In this document: one piece after another, positions 57,101 through 64,000 of the stretch
Position numbering within the stretch: the stretch's first letter is position 1
Layout: every line of letters begins with the position of its first letter
NCBI GenBank assembly: GCA_029990175.1
Contig: JARKIP010000053.1
Coordinates: forward strand, 19,672,001-19,736,000
Source: Petunia secreta
Lineage: Eukaryota > Streptophyta > Magnoliopsida > Solanales > Solanaceae
Reading direction: 5' to 3'
DNA: 64,000 nucleotides
Made by a program: the position numbers and the translations under genes
The notes under the pieces: generated by a model
Database searches by the model: none
What the model was told of the DNA's origin: nothing
What the model saw: only the letters and a program-made list of their open reading frames with translations

Positions 57101-57810
57101 CAAGGCAGATTTACAACCTGTTTATAAAATGGTTAAAACTCTAGCACAAGAAATTTGCACCTCTATTGCTCGATTCGGACCTATTGTAGGCGCGAATAGA
57201 TATAAGTGGCAAACGATTAGGCAAATTCAAATAGGGCGAGAGCAAACTATAAGCAGAAATAATTAAATCAATTATTTGCTCAAGATGGAATTGTTTTAAG
57301 TCAAGAGATTTCGAACGGGTGAAGTACCTGCGCGATTTAATTGATTTAAGTCGGAAGATTTCGAACGAGTGAAGTTCTCGCGCGATTATATTCGATTTGA
57401 GTTCCATTTGTTGAACGAGGAAAATTAATAATAAATTAAAGTGTACCAATATCAAGGCAATACATAACAAATAAATTCAAAGAGTCGAAGTGCGTCAAAA
57501 AGCAACTGTGCTTGGCACAGAACTCGAGGGTGCCTAACACCTTCCCGAGAGTTAACCAAGATCCTTACTGGAACACTGATGCAGACTACTAAACGAGCCA
57601 TATGTATTTGAGGTACACCACTTTGGTGACTTGGCACACCTTTAACTTGCCAAGTGGCGACTCAGAAATTTGTAATAATTTGTGTACTTTTGAACACCGT
57701 CACTTCCTTAAATGGAAAGCCCTTAATAAATAGCGCGAAAAATTAAATCAATTCCATAAGCGCTATGAACGGTGAATCCAAGCGGTTTTAAGTTAAAGAA
57801 GGGTCGTGAT
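54148..57810 (+). mobile_element. LTR C of the array
   Basis: 3663 bp. It ends gggtcgtgat instead of gggtcgtgaca, followed by the target copy CATAC. The last 400 bases carry more private changes than the rest. TATA box at 56217-56224. Confidence 0.88.
56217..56224 (+). promoter_or_regulatory. TATA box of LTR C
   Basis: TATATAAG at the same offset (about 2070 bases) from the LTR start as in LTR B. It would drive read-out into the right flank. Confidence 0.6.
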
Positions 57811-57815
57811 CATAC

Positions 57816-58490
57816 CATCATACACCACATACATACACATCGAAAAAGAATCGAGAAGGGATCGGGACAGGGGAACGACAAGCACCATCGCCTGAATAAT
57901 TGAAAAAATATCATCGCCAATGACATACTGTCTTTCTTCCACTGTTCTTGTTCGGTCCATTACTGAAATTAAAAGCAAAAGGAGTAGGTATGGAGGCAGA
58001 GCTGCAGTGGCGCCACTGCTCGCTCATCGAAAAATCCAGCTGGCGGTCGCTCCTCCCTCCACTCGATTCCAATGTTTGCTCCGCTCGTTGTTGCCTCTGC
58101 ATCGCCGGATAAGTCAAACGAACGGTGAGTCAGTTGAATCCCGTCACCGGACTTGTGTTTTTGTTCATCCCCCCTGTACTGTTTGTACCGCTTCGTCATC
58201 TTTGGCGTTGGTTTCGTCATCTTTGGTGTTGGTTGTGGCTGCGAATTGACAGATTGTTTCTGTTATTTATTCTGCTAGGATCGAAATCTTTGTAGATGAT
58301 GTTGTTATGCTCTTATCGTTTAATTTGTTGGACTGACTTTGACAAGTCTTACTTAGCCAACAGTGTGTTTATGTCTGGTTTTTCACAATTTTACTGAGAT
58401 ATCGCCCCGCTGGTTCTTTTGGATTATTTGACCAGAAATAATTTGTACCTTTGGTCGCATCATTTTGTTTGGCTTTGGCACTGATATAAA
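57816..58490 (+). other. Flank right of the array; possible 5' exon of an unknown gene
   Basis: The first part should continue the LTR cut at 31775. From about 57980 it is GC-richer and holds a perfect 16 bp palindrome at 58004-58019 and a good donor-like site (acggtgagtc, about 58120). T-rich intron-like sequence follows. I recognise no protein in any frame. It could be untranslated first exon and intron of a gene, or LTR sequence. Confidence 0.3.
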
Positions 58491-58493
58491 CAA

Positions 58494-58686
58494 GGCAGAA
58501 TACATAGATGGCCCCTTGAAGTTGGCACCAATTACCACCTAGACACCTCAATTTTCCATATGATCAAACAGACACGAAACATGTCTGCCCCCGTATTTCT
58601 TGTGAACCCCTCAGAGTGACATGACAAATCAGGTGTAATTCACTCAAATTTGAGCGCGTGAATTGCCTATGTTTGACTTTTTTTTC
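58494..58686 (+). mobile_element. Left end of another MULE-like element
   Basis: Begins GGCAGAATACATAGATGGCC, sharing the first 12 bases with the TIR at 10571, and continues with the ttgaa.ttggcacc motif common at such ends. It is interrupted at 58687 by an LTR element. The right end is beyond the window, so TIR pairing cannot be checked. Confidence 0.5.
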
Positions 58687-58691
58687 TCTTT

Positions 58692-60004
58692 TGTTGCTCC
58701 CAACGCACACGCAAGTATACGTGATCGACAAGTAATAAAGTGATAAGTAGAGTATCGTTCCCACAAGGACTATTCAGACTGAATCCTAGCAAACAATTTC
58801 TTAAAGACTATTCAGGGATCTTTTTCAATGATTGAGATTTTACTAGCTAAAACAATAATAAGAACAAATAACTGAAGTCAAGTAACAGAGAAAATTCTAG
58901 GTTGTTGTCAATCAAAGAGAAACGGTCCAGGGTCAGAGTTACAAACAATCCAGTTGAGTTTTCCAGTTGATTCTACTTCTTGATTTCCTAGATTGCTAAC
59001 TAACAGGTTAATTGTACCCGTGAAAACCTTTCGATTCTTCACGGTCTATGCAGGCTACTTCAATCCCTATATGTCTATGGATTGAATCACGTGCACGCAT
59101 TAATGAATTTTGTGATTAGTTAAGCTAGGCGAGCAAGTATATGTCTATCCTACTCACAAATTGGTTCCCCGATGCCCGGGTTCACAATCAAGCCCTATTC
59201 TTTCTTATTGCATTAATAAATTCTCTCTTTCGAGTTTAATCTAAAAACCATAGATAGTGTTCAATTATCAGGCCTCAATAATCAAACAATTATGATCAAG
59301 AAAGAATAAACAATCCATAATGGTAAATCAATATATAGAAATCAATTTTCAAACATCAACCTTCATGTATTTACTCTAACCCTAGAACGAATAACCTATA
59401 GAATTAAGGAGAAGAATAAGAGAAAAAGAGAAAGAACTTGTTGGAAGACATCTAGGGCTCCTCCCCTCTCCTCCAAAACTTGCTCCAAAGTCTGAACTTT
59501 TATCAATAACGAAGTAAAAGAGTATCTATAGGGTTTACAAAGGCCTAGTAATAAGTTACACCTAAGCCTAGACGAAATAGGACTCCAAAATTCGCTCCAG
59601 GGGCGCTGTAGCTGGCGCCCCGCGCCCCCGAACGCGCCAAGACAAGTAGAACCCGTCGAAATCCACACGCTTCTGCCCCGCGCCGCGCAGCCAAACACGC
59701 CAGAAGGTTGCGCACTTTGCCTGGCGCGGCGCGCCACCTGGGGCGCCAGGCCAAATCCTCCTCCTCTAGCTTCGCAGCTCGTGTCGCGTTGTGCCTTTGT
59801 ATGTTCGATCCAATCCTCAATCCAAATCCAATCTTTTCTTGCTTGATCATGCTCTTTAAAGCTCCAATTGCACTTCATAACAACCTACAATCATACGACA
59901 TAAAATCAGTGCAAAATCACATTCATTAACTAGAAAACGGGCGAATAAAAAGCTCAAACATGAGGAAATATTAAGGAAACATTGGCATAAAATGCCAAAC
60001 ATCA
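58692..60004 (-). mobile_element. Left (3') LTR of the Athila-like element
   Basis: 1313 bp. A GC-rich block at about 59590-59760 contains a 12-bp inverted repeat with one bulged base (59716-59727 / 59743-59755). The purine run gagtggggtgg on the - strand (60005-60016) is the polypurine tract. Confidence 0.88.
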
Positions 60005-61551
60005 CCACCCCACTCTTGAACCCTTGCTCGCCCTCGAGCAAGTCACAACTAACTTCCCAACCTAGCTAGAACAGGTTTGCCTATGACTATGGTTGATACC
60101 GATCATTGAACAAATGCACACATGACTAATATGGGTCCAACCAGCATGCCACAATTTAACAAACTCAAAAACATGAGAACAACCACCCCAAGATAGCTCA
60201 AATGCACAAACTCAACCCATTGCGACCATGCTCCCACAAAATCACACCTATCTACTCAACCAAGAAGCCACAACTTCACCTATTTCATGCAAACCATGTG
60301 CACTCACCAAAATGAAGCAAGAGAGTGTCCCTCAAATATCACACACAACAATGAATATCATTAATAGAATGGTGACAATAACATAGAACGAATTCACTCA
60401 CTCTCATGAAAGTCTCACATGTCACACACAATGTACCATAGGCTTGCCCGTAGTGTAGGACTCCAAGGTGTATATATAAGGATAGGCAAATCAAAAGAAG
60501 GCCTGTATCATTTCCCGACTAGAGCAAACCTAGGATTTCGCTTTGCACACACACGGGGCAAGTTCTAGACATCAATATGCAAACATGGAGAAAACAAGAA
60601 TATGCCTCACACACACATTGCACACGATCCACACAAAAAGGCTCCATCACAACTCTCAATAAAGCAGTTAGAGTGCAACTTGTGGAAAATTAAGCACTAA
60701 TGCACAAAGGTTCACAACAAAGCCAAGCGAGTGGACTCAAGCATCTCAAGGGGGTCGTTCCATTTTTTTTTCTAGGCATGCGTCACGATTTCAAACCAAA
60801 AGACACCACAAATAGCACATGCAACAAGTTCAAGTCCACCGGTATCAAACAAATCAAAGGCACCTAGTATTCTACCTATTCCTTTCGTCTAGGGCCATCT
60901 AACAACTAACTACTCTAATCCTAATAAAAATAAAAACTACCCGGTTCAAAGGCCTCCCCGTAGAAAAGAACTGAGGCCATAAGAAAAACCACGGGGTGGA
61001 TGACATGTACCACTAACAAAGACTAAAAAGAAAATCTTTTTGAAATTTTTTCATTAGTTTTCTAATTTTTTTTTATTTTTTCATATATTAATGCAAGAAA
61101 CAAATAAAAATAAAGTCAAGTGACAAAAGAAAATCCTAATGGTACATACATCCCTAACCTCAAAAGTAAAGGAGAGTTTCCCACCCCACACTTAAAATCA
61201 AGCAGTGTCCTCTGTGCTAAAAATAAAGTACAAGAGTTAAGGAACTTTCCTGAAGGCCGAAAGATCTAGCCTTTGGCGCTAGCAGTGACGCCATCTCTAT
61301 CACGAATCCACCAAGCGTCCGTATAACATGAGGTACTCAGACTTCCCCCAACAGGTCATCAATATTAGGCAGGGGTGAGGACACTCCACACTTAAACTTG
61401 ACATTACATGAACCTACAATCCAAAGAATCACCCAAAGTAATATACAACTATAAAAATAATAATAAAATTAAATAAAAGTAAAGCAAGCAAATGGGGTTG
61501 CCTCCCAAGAAGCGCTTGATTTAACGTCGCGGCACAACGAAGACAACTTCA
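60005..61551 (-). other. Internal region of the Athila-like element, 3' half, no gene seen
   Basis: No pol or envelope-like motif. The sequence is A/C-rich on the + strand. A phrase around 61495-61520 (tgcctcccaagaagcgcttg) looks like a conserved family motif rather than coding sequence. Confidence 0.6.
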
Positions 61552-62541
61552 TCACTTTTGTCTCCACCTTGAACTAATGAATTGAATCCCCAACTTTGGC
61601 TCAAGCTTACGACTATGGTATTGGGGTGGTGGCAAAAATACAAAAGGACCAAGTAACCATTGTCGCATTTTACACTTTTTGGCTCTTAAATGAGGGATGT
61701 CGTTTTGTCTCCTCGACATCACAAACTTTAAAATATAAGCACCTTGTTCCTCCTCCTTTGGTTTTTTCATAGGCTCGGGTGGCTCAATTTTCATGTCACC
61801 ATCCAAACACAATGTTGAAAAATGATTGGAATGAGGTCCAATGCGCTTCAATTCTAAAGTTGCATTACTTTTGACACCCTCACTTGCACAAACACTAGAG
61901 TCCTCAAATATGATGTTTTCTTTTTCCTCACTTGACTCTAATGTGATTTCCTCAACTTCGGCATCATCAACTAATATTAGGTCGAATGGTAGGAATTCTA
62001 CTTTTTGCTCCTCAAATTGGCTTCTAAGCTCTTCTATCTCAAATCTACTATTCACGACAATTGATAATTAAGCATCAGACACCTCAATTATATCACTCAA
62101 ATTTGCCTCTAGATCATGAATAGCCAAGCCAAATTGATCAATCTCTTGTCTGAGCTCCACTCTTTCTTCCATAAATTGCCTCGTCATATTTGTTAGTTCA
62201 CTCCTGAAATCCCCATAAGCTTCTAAGAGTTTCGCTTGCTCTATTAGCCAAGTTTCGCTAACAACCTGCACTTTATCGCTCCTGTCAAACTCACAAACAT
62301 CATTAGAATCATCACAAAAATTATTGGGGGAAGGAGCATAACACTTAGGACAATCATTCCACCGACCACCATACAATTTACAAAAATTCCAATCAAAGGT
62401 GGTAGAACATTCACATAACCAGTCTCGTAGGGTTGAAAGAGTTGGGCAATTTTTCCACAAGTGGGTTCCTCCGCAAAGTAGACAGAGATCATTAAAATTT
62501 GAGCAATCATCATTCGACCAATTTTTATTAATAGATGCCAT
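61552..62541 (-). pseudogene. Cysteine-rich gag-like frame of the Athila-like element
   Basis: One frame of about 330 codons, starting MASINKNWSNDD (62541), broken by a single TAA at 62065-62067. Near the N-terminus is CLLCGGTHLWKNC (C-x2-C-x3-H-x4-C, one residue short of a CCHC knuckle), then more Cys pairs (CPKC). A helical segment EERVELRQEIDQF is followed, after the stop, by an acidic stretch and the basic end MRQWLLGPFVFLPPPQYHS. The knuckle suggests nucleic-acid binding. I cannot match it to a characterised protein. Confidence 0.65.
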
Positions 62542-62631
62542 GATAAGACAAGTAACACAATACTAGACTAAACTAAAATTAAACCTGAATAGAAAATAAT
62601 AAATTGTTCAAAAAAATAGTCAATTATTTAG

Positions 62632-62649
62632 TCCCCGGCAACGGCACCA
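62632..62649 (-). other. Primer binding site of the Athila-like element
   Basis: On the - strand TGGTGCCGTTGCCGGGGA, six bases inside the right LTR border. It matches the tRNA-Asp type site known from Athila (TGGCGCCG...) with one change. Confidence 0.75.
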
Positions 62650-62655
62650 AAAACT

Positions 62656-63967
62656 TGTTGCTCCCAACGCACACGCAAGTATACGTGGTCGACAAGTAAT
62701 AAAGTGATAAGTAGAGTATCGTTCCCACAAGGACTATTCAGACTGAATCCTAGCAAATAATTTCTTAAAGACTATTCAGCGATCTTTTTCAATGATTGAG
62801 ATTTTACTAACTAAAACAATAATTAGAACACATAACTGAAGTCAAGTAACAGAGAAAATTCTAGGTTGGTTTCAATCAAAGAGAAACGGTCCAGGGTCAG
62901 AGTTACAAACAATCCAGTTGAGTTTTCCAGTTGATTCTACTTCTTGATTTCCTAGATTGCTAACTAACAGGTTAATTGTACCCGTGAAAACCTTTCGATT
63001 CTTCACGGTCTATGCAGGCTACTCCAATCCCTATATGTCTATGGATTGAATCACGTGCACGCATTAATGAATTTTGTGATTAGTTAAGCTAGGCGAGCAA
63101 GTATATGTCTATCCTACTCACAAATTGGTTCCCCGATGCCCGGGTTCACAATCAAGCCCTATTCTTTCTTATTGCATTAATAAATTCTCTCTTTCGAGTT
63201 TAATCTAAAAACCATAGATAGTGTTCAATTATCAGGCCTCAATAATCAAACAATTATGATCAAGAAAGAATAAACAATCCATAATGGTAAATCAATATAT
63301 AGAAATCAATTTTCAAACATCAACCTTCATGTATTTAATCTAACCCTAGAACGAATAACCTATAGAATTAAGGAGAAGAATAAGAGAAAAAGAGAAAGAA
63401 CTTGTTGGAAGACATCTAGGGCTCCTCCCCTCTCCTCCAAAACTTGCTCCAAAGTCTTAACTTTTATCAATAACGAAGTAAAAGAGTATCTATAGGGTTT
63501 ACAAAGGCCTAGTAATAAGTTACACCTAAGCCTAGACGAAATAGGACTCCAAAATCCGCTCCAGGGGCGCTGTAGCTGGCGCCCCGCGCCCCCGAACGCG
63601 CCAAGACAAGCAGAACCCGTCGAAATCCACACGCTTCTGCCCCGCACTGCGCAGCCAAACGCGCCAGAAGGCTGGGCGCTTTGCCTGGCGCGGCGCGCAC
63701 CTGGGGCGCCAGGCCAAATCCTGCTCCTCTAGCTCCGCAGCTCGTATCACGTTGTGCCTTCATATGTTCGATCCAATTCTCAATCCAAATCCAATCTTTT
63801 CTTGCTCGATCATGCTCTTTAAAGCTCCAATTGCACTTCATAACAACCTACAATCATACGACATAAAATCAATGAAAAATCACATTCATTAACTAGAAAA
63901 CGGGCGAATAAAAAGCTCAAACATGTGGAAATATTAAGGAAATATTTGCATAAAATGCCAAACATCA
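62656..63967 (-). mobile_element. Right (5') LTR of the Athila-like element
   Basis: 1312 bp, differing from the left LTR by a small number of substitutions. It carries the same GC-rich block (about 63550-63720). The remaining bases to the window end resume the interrupted MULE-like flank. Confidence 0.88.
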
Positions 63968-64000
63968 TCTTTTTTCATATTAAGTTATTTTTTTCTGGTC

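Larger units (their letters stand above)
31776..57810 (+). mobile_element. Tandem array of a non-autonomous Ogre/Tat-type element (three LTRs, two internals)
   Basis: LTR-internal-LTR-internal-LTR with units of about 11.2 kb. CATAC lies on both outer flanks (31771-31775, 57811-57815) and nowhere between units, so this is one insertion later expanded. Each internal part has a primer site, gag remnants, two minisatellites and a polypurine tract, but no protease, RT, RNase H or integrase. It resembles a terminal-repeat retrotransposon with GAG only (TR-GAG). LTRs B and C share variants that A lacks. Confidence 0.88.
58692..63967 (-). mobile_element. Non-autonomous Athila-like LTR element, 5.3 kb
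   Basis: LTRs of 1313 and 1312 bp, nearly identical, run TGTTGCTCCC to gccaaacatca on the + strand. TCTTT flanks both sides (58687-58691, 63968-63972). The primer binding site lies left of the right LTR and the polypurine tract right of the left LTR, so it reads leftward. The 2.65 kb internal region has one cysteine-rich gag-like frame and no pol. The near-identical LTRs suggest a recent insertion. Confidence 0.88.

Noticed and set aside
31776..57810. Three independent insertions of the Ogre-type element
   Set aside because: Only the outer borders carry the CATAC duplication, and LTR B directly joins two internal regions.
59396..59878. 160-codon minus-strand ORF in the Athila-like LTR, repeated at 63509-63841
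   Set aside because: Caused by the GC-rich block lacking stops; frames differ between the two LTRs.

Overview
This is plant nuclear DNA, AT-rich and almost wholly built of nested transposable elements. A eudicot is clear; Solanaceae is my best guess from the element families (Ogre/Tat, Tekay, Reina-like and Athila-like LTR elements, MULEs whose TIR starts GGCAGAATACAT), but I could not test it by search. The only host gene recognised is a broken F-box/kelch-repeat gene on the + strand (exons at 10312-10394, 24887-25185 and 26428-26699). No rRNA or tRNA gene and no CRISPR array was seen.

Layout. 1-7762: decayed Tekay/Del-type Ty3/gypsy material, with a 2.5 kb LTR, an inverted LTR fragment, a truncated pol pseudogene and a second LTR; both LTRs carry the same minisatellite. 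7763-9678: Helitron remnant with an RPA-like (DUF223) exon, an unidentified spliced coding fragment and a 3' hairpin/CTAGT end. 10312-26699: the kelch gene. One intron holds a 14.2 kb Mutator-like element (10571-24818), and one exon is split by a 1.2 kb long-TIR element (25186-26417) flanked by a perfect 10-bp target duplication. The large MULE has a transposase gene on the - strand and a GRF zinc-finger gene on the + strand, converging as in MuDR. It was entered by a Ty3/gypsy element (LTRs 13789-14968 and 21575-22313). The left LTR has both target duplications, and a 0.93 kb block of the MULE is repeated inside the retroelement. That left LTR contains a 460 bp insert with a copia reverse-transcriptase fragment and a piece of mitochondrial atp1.

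26700-31775: a gene-free stretch, a 786 bp MITE with a 9-bp target duplication, a copia gag/protease remnant and a cut-off LTR. 31776-57810: a 26 kb LTR-internal-LTR-internal-LTR array of an 11.1 kb non-autonomous Ogre/Tat-type element that has gag remnants but no pol. It is flanked by CATAC on both sides, so it is one insertion that grew by unequal recombination. 57816-58490: unassigned flank with a possible 5' exon. 58494-64000: the left TIR of another MULE-like element, interrupted by a 5.3 kb Athila-like non-autonomous LTR element (58692-63967) with TCTTT target duplications.

The elements act as parasites of one another rather than as a pathway. The best-supported new structures are the two-gene MULE inside the kelch intron, the gene > MULE > LTR > mitochondrial-insert nesting, the recombination product with a solo-type LTR and a duplicated flank, the cleanly reversible-looking exon insertion, and the gag-only tandem array with two private minisatellites.
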